Shown here piece by piece: positions 45,831 to 57,012 of a stretch of DNA of 64,000 nt. The notes below the pieces were generated by a model. That model was not told the DNA's origin. It was given only the letters and a program-made list of their open reading frames with translations, and ran no database searches. The position numbers and the translations under genes were made by a program. The DNA is taken from contig JAZHRO010000014.1 in the NCBI GenBank assembly GCA_037157565.1, positions 104,811,501 through 104,875,500 on the forward strand, in the 5' to 3' direction. This DNA comes from Thalassia testudinum (Eukaryota; Streptophyta; Magnoliopsida; Alismatales; Hydrocharitaceae). Every line of letters starts with the position of its first letter. Within the stretch, counting starts at the first letter, position 1.

Positions 45831-47302
45831 TGATATAGATACATCTACTTAGGTTAAAATGCCTAATCATGCATGCTCCTAGGCTTAGATTTGATTTCAT
45901 ATTATAAATATTGCATAGCATGCATCATTCTGCATTTAGAGTAGTTGCATATAATTTAGGTTAATTACATCCTTTTTGTGGTCAGGAGAGAAGGATATTT
46001 ATTTCAAAGCCTCGGATTGACGATCCGACCGTAAGGAACTGATCAAGACGATGATCAGAGTCCAACCCCTCCGAAATCGCCTCGATTGAAGTCCCCTAGC
46101 ACCATATGCAATCCAAGGAAGATCAACGGCCAAGGGACTAGGTGACACGATCTGGAGAGTCAAATGACAAATCTGACTACACAGATGGATTCGGGTCGAC
46201 GATCTCAACCCAACAGCGTGAAAATCGACTCAATCCAACCTCTGTAGCATCCCCTACAAAGTAAAAAAGATGGACGGTCGAGATTGCGCCACGTGGTGCA
46301 ACCCAAGCCGCCCATGTGCACGCACTCGCCACCGCACACGCACAGCAATGCGGGCACGCGCACATGCGTGGAGGTATGCACGCACAAGCGCAACGACACG
46401 CACAACAGCACAGCACGCGCATGGAGGCAGCTGCAACAACGGCATGTATCGCACGTGCGCGCACGATAAGGGCACGTATAGCGCACGCTAGCGGTGTGGC
46501 AGTAGGGACGCGTGAGTAGGATCTTCAGCGACGTTTGCGGCTGATCTTCAACAACGTTTATGACCATCACTAAATGTCCTGTATACGAATTTGATTCTTT
46601 CCTCCACTATAAAAGGATCCCTACCCCTCCCATTTTTCTTTATCTCTTCCTTTCTTCACCTCACCACCTCCAAGGCTCTAGAGTGAGATTGTCCCAAGCC
46701 TGGGATGCTCCTCTAGAGTAGAACCAAACTTTTCCCTGCCTCTCACCCCCCTTTGTGGAGCATCCCATGGCCGTCTCCTCACCTCCCTTCGGGAAGAGGA
46801 TCCTCGCCGCAACATCGTCCTGCCCTACCCACCGTCTTCTGGCTCCGTCCCTGTTTGTCTCACTCCTCACCACCTTCCTCCAGGCGACGTCAGAGTGAAT
46901 CATCCTCCGAGCAACCGTCGAGGGAGATTTCTCTCACTTCATTCTATCTTTTTACACTTTCGTAGTGTAGATTTTCCACTTTCATAGTGTAACAAACATT
47001 TGTTTATAAATAGATGATTGTTTCTCTCTCTCTATTATATTGTTGCAAGTAGATTAGCTAGAAGTCATCGACCTGATCTCTTGTTTGCTAAAAACTAAAA
47101 AAAATAGAAAAGATAAAAATGACCAAAAATAAATAAAGGCGAAGTGCGGATTTTTATAAAACCAAACATTCGCCTCCCCATGTTCGACCTGGGACTCACT
47201 TTCAAGTTTCGGTTATAAATTTTATTTGATAGACATGTTTTGAGAGCTATGACGACGAGTCCTCCAAACCCTGATTTTAATTTGCGAAACGCGCCTCCAT
47301 CA
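45831..47302 (+). repeat. 3' LTR of element G
   Basis: A complete 1472-bp LTR, TGATATAGATAC to CTCCATCA. It includes a GC-rich section rich in alternating CG/CA (46290-46500) with the perfect 12-bp palindrome CGTGCGCGCACG at 46454-46465, the TATA box at 46608-46616, and TTCGACCTGGGAC near the 3' end. Open frames of 60-120 codons on both strands in the GC-rich part are not supported. Confidence 0.9.
46608..46616 (+). promoter_or_regulatory. Candidate TATA box in the G 3' LTR
   Basis: TATAAAAGG within CTCCACTATAAAAGGATCCC, conserved with the 5' LTR (31441-31449). Confidence 0.65.
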
Positions 47303-47689
47303 GCTGGATTTAGGGAAATATAAAAAGAAAAAGAGAGAAAACTCTCCAAATGAAAAAAAACCTTCTTTATCTCTCTCTTATCAAAATGCACTCACAAAAT
47401 GAACTTGGACTCGCTACAAATACGCACGAGTGCTTTAACCGCTAGTGTCAACAAACCTCTGGGCAGTGTTTGCGAGCCTTAGAAACCTTCGCGGTAGGCC
47501 CAGACTGAAGCTAGTTAGGTCTGGATCTTGGCTAATACTTGAGTACCTCTAGGCCTATTGTTCTTACTTTGATCTGATTTCTAGAGACGTAGCTTAGTGG
47601 GTCATCCTGATGGTTACATCCAACTTAGAGATCTGGTTTGATCCATAGGATTTTTGCTATGGACTAGCAAAAGCTAGGCATGGGGGTAT
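47303..47689 (+). other. 3' untranslated region of element J with hairpin and polypurine tract
   Basis: No gene. TTTTGCTATGGACTAGCAAAA (one mismatch in the stem) at 47653-47673 precedes GCTAGGCATGGGGGTA and the LTR start at 47690. G inserted within this region, so the rest of J is not visible left of it. Confidence 0.7.
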
Positions 47690-49195
47690 GATGGGAGCAC
47701 CATCATGGGCCCTAATTAACCACATTTAGTCATGTTTGATTTATAAAACTCTTACCTAATCATCTGAGGGTCGTAACTTTATATTATTCTGATTTTAGAG
47801 AAGAACGAGAAATCATGGTTAATTCTATAATTTTAACATCACATCACAAATACAAATTAACCACGGGGTTACTCAGGGGTTAGATAAGGTCAAATAAGCT
47901 CAAAAGTCTAAAAAGTGGGTCAACACTAATAGAAATGGGGTTTCACCCATTTCAAGAATCAAAACAATACACAAAACCCTAATTCTCAACTAGCTTAAAT
48001 TGAAGAGGTTTTGGTCAGGATAAAATTCATCTAAACCTCCTAAAACTTATAGAAAAATATTCTAAGAGATTTGGTACCTTTGGTTAGACCATCTGAGCCC
48101 ATCTTGACCTAAAATAGAGTTTCAGACGAGATTTTGCCCTGATTTAGGTCTCTGTGCAAATTGCCTAGTCAAACGTGGTTAAAATTGAATTCCAAGTTCA
48201 CCATCAGATTTCTTGGATCCAAATTATATTAGTACCAAAATTTGGGCCTAATCAGAGTCCATCTTGACCTAGTTTGCAATTAAGTCCATAAAAACTCTAT
48301 TTCTTACATTTAACCCCCCAAGTTTTGAATTTATTGTAAATGGGTCCCCAACATCTTGTCATTTTCTTCATTTCGGTCCCTGCCACCATTGGTGTGAAAC
48401 CAAGCTCAGCAGCGAGATTCGAGGGAGGATTTGTCCTTAAAATCGAAGCCAATCTCCTCCAAATTTGGAGGGTAGATTCTAGAGGAGATTCTCAATCTCT
48501 CGAACTGCCTTATGGTCTCCAAATCAGGCCCTCAAGCTTGAACGAGCTCGAGAAAATCAAGGGATCCTCTTCCCTGAATTAGCAGCCAAATTAAGCTCCC
48601 TTCTTGCTTTAAAGCTTGATTTTGAGCTCAATAAAAACCCACGCGTCCTCACCATCCTAGTCAGCTCGATTTTGAAGCCTAAGACCCTCTTCTTCCTCCT
48701 CTCCGACCATCCCTAACTGTAGCTCCAGCAACTCTCTATTCTCCCCTCTTCCGCACCTCCAACAACCAAATTTAGAGGCACCAAGATCCTTCCCTCTCCA
48801 TCACGCACCTCTCCGGCCAAAGAAAGGGTGCTTCTGACCTCTCCTACCACATCGCCACCTTACCAAACCCCATCATCTTCTTCACGTCCGGCTGGTCAAC
48901 GACGGACGTTGTCACCTCTCGCGCACCTCCTAAGCTCCCTCAACTTCTTTCTCTCCCTCTCTTCTTCATTTCCACCTACTTAAACATCACTTTCAACCGT
49001 CGAACGCATCACCCCACCTCCATCTTCCCCACGACCGTCGACTCCTCCAGTGAAGCCGCGTGCTCGCCACATACCACCACCACTCCTAAAACACTCTACA
49101 CCACCTCATGGTTAAAATCCCTAACCTAATTTGGGTGATTGTTTACCCACAGGCGAAGGCGATAGTGAGATAGTACGAAAGTGGAAGTGAAAAGT
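47690..49195 (+). repeat. B-family LTR of element J, first part
   Basis: It starts TGATGGGAGCACCATCATGG and resembles the solo LTR 13630-16047 and the fragment at 11210. It is interrupted near 49195 by the F cluster and continues at 55019-55661. An open frame at 48340-48582 is in LTR sequence and is not kept. Confidence 0.8.
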
Positions 49196-49230
49196 GGAAA
49201 TCAAAAGTGTCCCCGGCAACAACATTGAAA

Positions 49231-50480
49231 TGTTGCCAGGAGGCGAGATCGAGGTTTTAAAAGATGAATGATGTTTGTGTCGTAGTATAGTGGAATCGCC
49301 TTGTAAACAAACAAGAATTTTATTACTCGAAAACCTAAGTATCCATGGTCGAACATAGGGAGCAAATGGAATTTATTCACTAATCTCAATAAATGTAATT
49401 TGAACAATTAAATCTACTCAAAATCTAATTCAAAGTATAATGCAGGAGTTTATGAATTATAGAATGTAGCAAAAATAGAAGAGAAATTGAGAATATTGGA
49501 TAAAAAGTATTCGATTGCTTCTTCTCTTGGGCTTATTCTTCAGCTTTTGCTTTCTTCTTTCTTTTCTTCTTCTTTAGTCTTCTCTGCCTTAGCTTCCTTC
49601 TTCTCTTCTTTCCTTAGCTTTGGCTCTTTCTTCTTTTCTTTGACTTTGGCTTCTTGGCTTCTTCTTCCTTTCCTGTCTATCTTTGGTCTTCTTCTTTTCT
49701 TCTTCCTTGATTTCTCCTTCCTTCTTATTCTTCCTTTCCCCTGTGGCTTAGCCTTGTCTTTCTTCTTCAGCCACACCTCCTCTGCTACAATGCTTTCTCT
49801 TTCCCTTGGCCTTGGCTTCTGCTTCAACTTCCTCAGCTTCTGCCTACAGCCCTTTGATTTTCCTCTTTCTCTTTCTTCTTCAACCGCACCTCCCCTGCTA
49901 CAGTGCTTTCTCTTTCCATTGGCCTTGGCTTCTACTTCAGCTTCCTCAGCTTCTGCCTTCATCCCTTTTGCTTTTCCTCTTTGTCTTTCTTCTTCAACCG
50001 TGCCTCTTCCTTCCTTCTTCTTCCTTAGCTTCTCTGCTTTCCTTGCCTTAGCACCTCTTCCTTCTCCTTCTTTCTCTACAACTGTGCCTTCCTCTTCCTT
50101 TCTTCTTTTCCCTACACACACACACGAGTGCAAAACCTATCCCCTACCCTCCCCACGTACACTCTCTCTCTGTTTCTCTCTTCGCTCTCTCAGAGCCAGT
50201 CAGGTAATCGGGTCGGGTTACGTGCACCCAGGTCCAGGCGCACCGGCATGGGTGGTGCGCGAGGAGTGCTAGGCTAAACGGGTCGGTCAGCCAAGTCTGC
50301 GGAGGTGCAGGTTGCGGATGAGGCAAGTGAACATGGGCGAGGGGACCTCACCCCATGTCTTGAGGCGACCAGATGAAAACACAAAATCAATAAAACCACT
50401 CACCGAGCTCCTTAGTTTCTGAGGTGGGACTTTTAGTCCCACCCGCTTCGCTCGCGTGCCCGCAGGAGGATGTTTACAAC
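49231..50480 (-). repeat. F repeat, first kind, copy 1
   Basis: It shares TTACTYGAAAACCTAAGTATC, GGTCGAACAYAGGGAGCAAA (the Athila/Tat-type LTR-end motif), a long TTC/CTT-rich tract (49510-50130) and GGCGCACCRGCRTGGGTG with copy 2. A hairpin GGTGGGACT TTT AGTCCCACC is at 50423-50443. The 197-codon minus-strand frame in the TTC tract is Lys/Glu low-complexity sequence and is rejected as a gene. Confidence 0.7.
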
Positions 50481-51440
50481 GCTTTGTCGGGCTTATAAGT
50501 CATTCGCGTTGTAGTATAGGTGACCAAGCATTGACAACAAATAAGAATTTATTACTTGAAAACCTAAGTATCTGAGGTCGAACACAGGGAGCAAATGGAA
50601 TTTATTCACTAATCTCAATGATGTAATTGAACACTTAGAGTTACTTAAAACTTAATTCAGAATATAAATGCAAGAGTTTATGAATTAAATTTATAGCAAA
50701 AATAAAAGAGTTGGATGTCTAATCATAGGATCTGACGTCTTAAATGATGGCCTCTTATTCTTCTCCTTGCAGCTTTCTCTTCTTCTTCCTTTTCTCTTTC
50801 TGTCTCTGCTTCAGTTGCTTCTCTTCTTTTTCTTCGCACAGTGCCTTTCTTCTTCTTCTTCTTCTTCTTCTTCTTCTTTTACTTCTTTGGCTTGCCTCTC
50901 CGTCTGCCTTGTCTTTCCTTCTTCTCTTCTGATTTCTCTTATTTGCGGCTAAGTGTCAGCTTCACTCACCTTGCCTCCTTTGACGTTCTCTTCTTCTTCC
51001 TTTAGCCTTCCTTCCTTCTTCCTTTTGTAGCTAAGTCTTTCCTTCCGTGCTTAGCCTCGCTTCACCTTGCCTTAGCTCCAGTTGTGCCTTCCTTCCTCCT
51101 TCCCTGCACAAGCACTGAAGAGCAAAACCTACCTCTACCCTCCCCCGTGTCTCTCTCTCTATTTCTCTCTTTGGCAAGCTCTCCCAGAGCAGGGTAATCG
51201 GGTCGATCGCGTACCCGAGTCCAGGCGCACCAGCGTGGGTGTGGTGCACGAGGAGTGCACGGATAGGTTAGTCGGGTCAGGTGTCAGGTCCATGGGGGAG
51301 TGTCACGAACGAGGCGTGGTAAGTGAGGGCGAGGGACCTCACCCCTGTGTGTCTTGGGGCGAATAGCATAAAACACAAATTCAATTTATCCCACACGCCA
51401 TACTCTTGCGTTCACGAGGTGGGACTAAATGTCCCACCCG
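50481..51440 (-). repeat. F repeat, first kind, copy 2
   Basis: A diverged second copy: same AACCTAAGTATC and GTCGAACACAGGGAGC motifs near 50555-50590, a CTT/TTC-rich tract (50750-51060) and the GGTGGGAC...GTCCCACC hairpin near 51419-51439. Confidence 0.7.
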
Positions 51441-53228
51441 CTTCTGCTGGCACCTGCAGGTGGATGTCTTCTTCCAATTGCTGCAGCTGGGTGCCTCGTA
51501 GAGCTTATTGCCTGGACAGATGAATGCACGAGACCAACTCGCACCTTCTGGACCTGGGACCCTGGAGTGCTTCAGTCTGGAGCAAGCTTACGAGCTCCTT
51601 CGAGCCGTCGCTAATGGCGGCAGGTGCTCAGATCTATCACACACGAATACGGACTAGTTGCCCCATTAAAACACATGGGAAGCTTTGCCGTCTCATGGCG
51701 AAGGTGGGACTGTAGGTGGCAGGCCGCGGGGCGGCCTAGGCATGCATGCCTAGGTCACCCTGTGGTCGTGCTTATGGGTTAGGTCGGGGGTGTTTAGGGA
51801 GGCATAGGCGGTCGATGGATGGGTGGAAGATGTTCAGTGGTCGATGGCGGAGGTGAAGGGGTTGGTGGCGAGACGTGTGGAGGTGTGGAGTGATGGGTGC
51901 ATCTCGTCGGAGGTTGGCCGGAGATGGGGAATATGGCTGTGGACAGTGGCAGTCGAGCGGTAATTTGTGAAATAGATTGAGGGGAATTGAAGACGGGATA
52001 AAGAGGAGTAAGTCTAGCCTAATTAAGTGGACGAAGGGGAAGAGATGGTGACTGGCAGTACCTGCTGTCGTCGGAGAAGGTGTCCAGTGGAGGGAGACGG
52101 CGGCGACGATGGGGCTAGAGATGCTTGCGCGGGTGTTGCGTGATGAGGAGGAAGATGGTGAGGGCAGCTCTACCACTGGTATTATGGCAGAGCGACGAGA
52201 AAGAGGAGGGAGGCTCACCGGAGCTCGCTGGACTACTTGACCAGAGGAGAAGAAAAAGAAATTGGGGTGGATCTCTTGCCAAGTCGAGCTTAAGAGGTGC
52301 GGCCGGGGTTGAGGATCCTTTTATAGATGCTGGCAAGGGCTTCTTTGCTTGGAAGACAAGCTTCCAAGTGCACTAATCCTCGCCAGAGAAGGAATCAGTT
52401 AGAGACCCAAATCTCTCGTGCGTTCACACAAGAGATTGGGTGCAAATCAGAGATTAGGATCGAGCTCAGATGGAAGGGAATTCCTCAGAGAATCTCCCTT
52501 CCAAATCTGGGAGATCTCTGAGGAATCAGGGAATACTCCCCCTCCATTCCTCGCTGGAGTAGGATTTCTCCCCATTAATGGCGGAGGGACCTGTTTGTAA
52601 GAGTGGCGAGGAAGTTAGGGGGGTCTATGCAATGGTATTCAAAAGATAGAGACCAAAATGTAATTGGGTGTTCTATTTTGCAAAGTAGGTTGGTACAAAC
52701 CTAATTTGGACCTAAGGAATCTAATGGTGAAGTTGGATTTTAGGTTTGACCACGTTTGACTGGACATTTTGCATAAAAACCTAAATTAGGTCAATTAAGG
52801 AGCTAGGACCCCAATCTAGGTCAAAATAGGTTCCAAAGGCCAAATTGAAGGTTCTAAACCCTAGGGGATATTTTTTCATGAATTTTAGAGGGTTTACATG
52901 ATTTTTATCCTGACCAAAACCTTGTTGAATTAAGAAGGTCTGTTTTAGGGTTACAGAATGTCATTTAATTCCTAGACTGCACATGAACCCATTTCTGATT
53001 GAACCAACCCACTTTTTATCTTATTCAGATCATTTGACCTATGTTTTGCCTCTGAGAAATCCCGCTTATGTACTGCAATGGTAAAATTGTAATTTTAACC
53101 TTTATTTCATGTTTTCTTCTCAGAACACTTATTCCTTGAATTAAGCCCTTCTCTAGGTTATGTAGGAGCTCTTATTCTCTTTCTTAGGTCAAAATGAGCT
53201 AGTTAGGGCTCATGACGAGGCTCTCATC
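51441..53228 (-). repeat. F repeat, second kind, copy 1
   Basis: Plus strand shares AATTGCTGCAGCTGGG, GGCCTAGGCATGCATGCCTA, GAGATTGGGTGCAAATCAG and CTCGCTGGAGTAGGA with copy 2. It ends at 53228 with the inverse of TGATGAGAGCCTCGTCATGA, an LTR start. Confidence 0.72.
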
Positions 53229-55018
53229 AGAGGAATTCACCTAATTGCTGCAGCTGGGATCCTCGTAAAGCCACTCACCTGTCTGGATGCATACGCGCAC
53301 CTCCTGAGCTTATTCGCCTGGAGCGCAGCAGCCTAGAGCGAAGCTTGCAAGCAAGCTTTCTCCTGCTTCAATGGCGATAGGGGGGTGAATCTGAAACTCA
53401 CAATACAGCCTTGCAGCCCTGTCAAACCACGTGGGAAGCTTCACCATGTCACGGCGAAGGTGAAGCGATGGGTGGCTGGCCACGGGGAGGCCTAGGCGTG
53501 CATGCCTAGGTCGCTCTGTGGTTGTGAAGGTGGGTTTGGTCGGGGGGCACTTGTGAAGGGTATGGCGGTCAATGAAGGTGGGGAAAATGCTCAATGGATG
53601 ATGGTGGAGGTTATGAGGGGTCTAGCGAGGTGGATGGAGGTGTGGAGGTGATGGAGACACCTCGTCGGTGGTCTGTCGGAGATGAAGAAGGTGGTGGTGG
53701 TCTACGGTGTCGAGGGGTTGAAAGTGAAAATAAAGAGCGGGGAAATGAAGAGAGGAGAGAGGGGAAGATATTTAACCTACTTTAATGGATGAAGGGGGAT
53801 AGAAGGGCAGCTGGCCGTACCTGTCGCCGTCGGAGAAGATGGTTCCAGTGGAGGGAGAACGGTGACGACGAAGGGGCTAGAGGCATGCACGCAGGTATGG
53901 CACGATGCAGAGGAAGGAGATGAAGACGTCTCTGCCACTGGTATTATGGTAGAGCGACGAGGAGGAAGAGATGTCAGCGGAGCCTGCTGGACACTTGGCC
54001 GGAGGAGAAGCGAAGAAATTGGGGGTGATTCTCCAACCAAGCCAAGTTGAAAATGTGCGGCCGGAGATGAGGGTCCTTTTATAGGTGCTGGCAGAGGCTC
54101 TTGTGCTTGGAAGGCAAGCTTCCAAGCGCAAGAGTCCTCACTGAAGTAGGAAATCCATGGGATACCCAAATCTCTCATGCGTTCGCACGAGAGATTGGGT
54201 TCGAATCAGGGCTTAGGATTTGGTTCACATGAAAGGGAATTCTTCAGAGAACCTCCCTTCCAAATCTGGGAGGAGATCTCTGAGGAATCGGGGAGAAATC
54301 CTCCTCAAATCCTCGCTGGAGTAGGACTCCTCCGCTTTAACGGTGGAGAGACCTAATTGCAAAGGGTGGCGAGGAAGTTAGGGGGTCTACGCAATAATTT
54401 TCAAAAGTTAGGGGTCAAAATGTAATTGGGTGGACTGTTTTGCAAAGTAGGTCAAGGTGACCTCTCCTTAGGTCCAAATTTTGGTACAAACCTAATTTGG
54501 ACATAAAGAATCCAATGGTGAAGTTGGATTTTAGGTTTGACCACGTTTGACTAGATATTTTACACAAAAACCCAAATTAGGTCAAATAATTAGCTAGGAC
54601 CCCTACTTAGTTCAAAATAGGTTCCAAATGCAATTTGAAGGTTCTAAACCCTAGGGGTATTTTTCCATGAATTTTAGAGGGTTTAGTTGATTTTTATCCT
54701 AACCAGAACCTTGTGGAATTAAGTGAGTCTATTTTAGGGTTACAAGAAATCATTTAATTCTCAGATTGCACACTAACCCTTTTCTGATTGAACCAACCCA
54801 CTTTTTATCTTGTTAAAACCATTTGACCTATGTTTAGCCCTCGAAAAATCCTGTTGATGTACTGCAATGGTAAAATTGCAGTTTTAACCTTTGTTTCATG
54901 TTTTCTTCTCAGAACATTTATTCCTTAAATTAGGCCCTTCTCTAAGTTATGTAGGGGCTTTTATTCTCTTTCTTAGGTCAAAATGAGCTAGTTAGGGCTC
55001 ATGATGATGTTATCATCA
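53229..55018 (-). repeat. F repeat, second kind, copy 2
   Basis: Follows copy 1 with no spacer and ends with the inverse of TGATGATAACATCATCATGA at 55018, where the J LTR resumes. Frames in it are not supported as genes. Confidence 0.72.
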
Positions 55019-55661
55019 GTGCTTAACCCCTGATTTCTCTAGCCAATCACCGCACACTTCCACCACCTTCTCCAACTCCGACCGGTCACACCACACCTCC
55101 AATCGTCACCTCACGATCGCCACTGCACTCGCCATCGTCCGGTGAAGCTCTTGAACTAATTTGATTGGGTTGTGAGGCCATATTCATGCTTTTTAGGTTT
55201 CGACGGAGCTCTGCTGTCACCTTCATCTTCTTCGACCACATTTGCCTCTCTCCGACGTTCATGTCGACCTGCAACTTCCCTCACTCGATGCAGCTTCATC
55301 TCCTGAGGGTAGTTGCAGCTTCAATTGACACAAAAGTGACTCCAATAGCAACAATTGGAGTAGGTATTCAGCTGCAGGTGCACGCAAAGGAAGGCGGAGA
55401 TTTTAGTCCCACATCGTAGGGGATAGATTTAATGAAGGTAGATAAAATGAATTTGTTGCAGCATTTGTATGCCTCTGAACACTTAGGGTGAGGTCCCCTC
55501 ACACGCCCTTATGCACGCGTATCACACGCACTCGTTCACGCGCCCTCACCCATGCCCACACGCTCGTGGGTCTAGGCTAGATCCAATTGCCCAGTTACCC
55601 AAGTTTGATTTGATTCTAAAGGAAGGAAATTTGAGGGGAGAGGGTTTTGCACCTCAGGATT
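55019..55661 (+). repeat. B-family LTR of element J, second part
   Basis: Continues the LTR begun at 47690. TTTAGTCCCACATCGTAGGG to CACCTCAGGATT (55400-55661) matches the fragment at 11565-11820. It is then interrupted by the chromovirus E. The end of this LTR lies beyond the window. Confidence 0.75.
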
Positions 55662-56205
55662 TGTAACGAACGCGCGCTTCAGACGTCTTTTAAGATGTCT
55701 AGGAGGTGGCCCAGACGACTGACCAGACGTCTGGAACCACTTCCAGACATCTGGGAATCGGTTATTTTTGGCACGCGTGATTCGTCTGCACGCCTGAGTG
55801 CGCAGACCTGCGTACGCTCTCTCTCCCTCTCTTTTTCCCTCTCTCCTGCGGCCACAGACCCACCCTGTCTCGCTCTCTCTCTCCTCCTCGCGCGGCCCTA
55901 AAAGGCCACGCCCTCCCCCTCACTCCCGTCACCTCCACCCCCTTCCTCTTGTCCTTCCAGTCGGTGCGCGAGAGTGAGCGCGAGTGAGCGGCGGCGGCGA
56001 CAATCACGGCGGGTGCGGGAGGAGGTGCTGCGCAGGGGAGGAGGCGTCGGCCGTGAGGGCTCGAGCCTGCCAGGGTAGCGGGAGCCGGCTGGCGGGGGGC
56101 GCAGCAGACGCGGGGTGGCGCGGCAGGCCTGCTGCAGCTCGAGCAGCAGGCGGAGCACTCGCAGCGCGGCCGTGCGTCGCGAGCGGAGGGCGAGTGGTAC
56201 CCTGG

Positions 56206-56225
56206 TTCTGGAAAATTTTCCAGAA
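56206..56225. promoter_or_regulatory. 20-bp palindrome made of two TTCnnGAA units
   Basis: TTCTGGAAAATTTTCCAGAA is a perfect palindrome, conserved at 63900-63919. It contains TTCTGGAA and TTCCAGAA, each fitting the heat-shock-factor dimer motif TTCnnGAA, four bases apart. It is followed by CAGACGTCC. Function is inference. Confidence 0.55.
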
Positions 56226-56869
56226 TCAGACGTCCAGGATTCCAACCAGACGACGGGGAAGACATCTGGAGGACTGTCCCGACGTCTGAAAGGTGAGTTA
56301 TTTTCATACCTTCTTCCTTTCCTATGACCGTCCGTACTGAGAGAGAGAAATGGGTACGCGCAGGTTCGGGGATTCGCATCCAACGTGAATCAGACGTCTG
56401 TCTGCAGTGCCAGACGACGGGAACGACTACCAGACGTCCTGGGTGACCATCGGACGTCTAGGAACTAGGCCAGATGCCCCCACAGGCTTCTAGACGTCTG
56501 AGAGACCACGCAGAGCAAAGGTAACCCCTGATCCACTTTTTAAGACGTCTGGAATAAGTTCCAGACGTCTGATTTTGCACTGTTTCGTCGTTTTTGACCC
56601 GTTTAGGGCCCGTTCGGGTTCCGTTTTCCGCGTTTCGAGTTGCGTTCTTTTCGGAATTAAATCCTCTACCTATCTACAGTAGATATATACTGTTTTGAGA
56701 AACTTCCTTGTGTTTGATCCTTGTGATAGGACCCCGTTCCGTTGCAGTCTCGGGGGTTGCGGAGGCACACGGGATTCCAGACCACGCCCCCAGTTCGCCT
56801 GTTGTAATCGGTAGAGTGGCATTTAAGTTTATTAGCATAATCTGTTAAATTATGGAACCATAAATAGAA

Positions 56870-57012
56870 CCTAGGACATTGCATGAATCCTAGGAATGAG
56901 AAACGAGATTGAATGATAGATCCTAGGGTGCTGCATAAATCCTAGGGCTGGAAAACTAGATTGTATGATAGATCCTAGGGTATGACATGAATCCTAGGAT
57001 GGGAAAACTAGT
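56870..57012. repeat. 52-bp tandem repeat, about 2.8 copies, in the E LTR
   Basis: Units start CCTAGG (56870, 56922, 56974) and contain a second CCTAGG, TGAGAAAC/TGGAAAAC and GATTGWATGATAGAT. A small minisatellite in the LTR. Confidence 0.85.

Larger units (their letters stand above)
31300..47302 (+). mobile_element. Element G: non-autonomous Athila-like element (contains element I)
   Basis: A truncated 5' LTR (31300-32181), primer site, leader, a broken acidic ORF (33435 to about 34960), the inserted or recombined element I (35162-45429), a short 3' untranslated region, hairpin/polypurine tract and a complete 3' LTR (45831-47302). Internal sequence is collinear with element H in the opposite orientation. 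No pol genes of its own are seen. Confidence 0.8.
49196..55018 (-). mobile_element. Element F: rearranged cluster of minus-strand LTR sequences
   Basis: No coding region is seen. Two segments are each present twice: a first kind with U5-like features (about 49231-50480 and 50481-51440) and a second kind starting, on the minus strand, TGATGAGAGCC (53228) or TGATGATAACATC (55018) and related to the start of B-family LTRs. The order is first-first-second-second. A TCCCCGGCAAC sequence at 49210-49220 resembles a tRNA-Asp primer site on the minus strand. No target duplication was found, so boundaries are approximate. Confidence 0.6.

Noticed and set aside
46177..46570. Cys/Ala-rich frames in the G 3' LTR
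   Set aside because: They come from alternating GC/CA sequence, are open on both strands and are not conserved in the inverted LTR half at 12036-12663.
49281..49293. Possible tRNA-Asp gene
   Set aside because: Only the first 13 or so bases resemble the tRNA. No anticodon arm, B box or acceptor complement follows. Kept only as a low-interest observation.
49540..50133. 197-codon minus-strand frame rich in Lys and Glu
   Set aside because: It is the reverse of a TTC/CTT-rich tract in an LTR. The composition follows the microsatellite and copy 2 of the repeat does not preserve the frame.
55762..56383. 205- and 161-codon minus-strand frames at the start of E
   Set aside because: They lie in the CpG-rich LTR, repeated partly at 63592-63871 only because that is the other LTR. 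No start context or domain.
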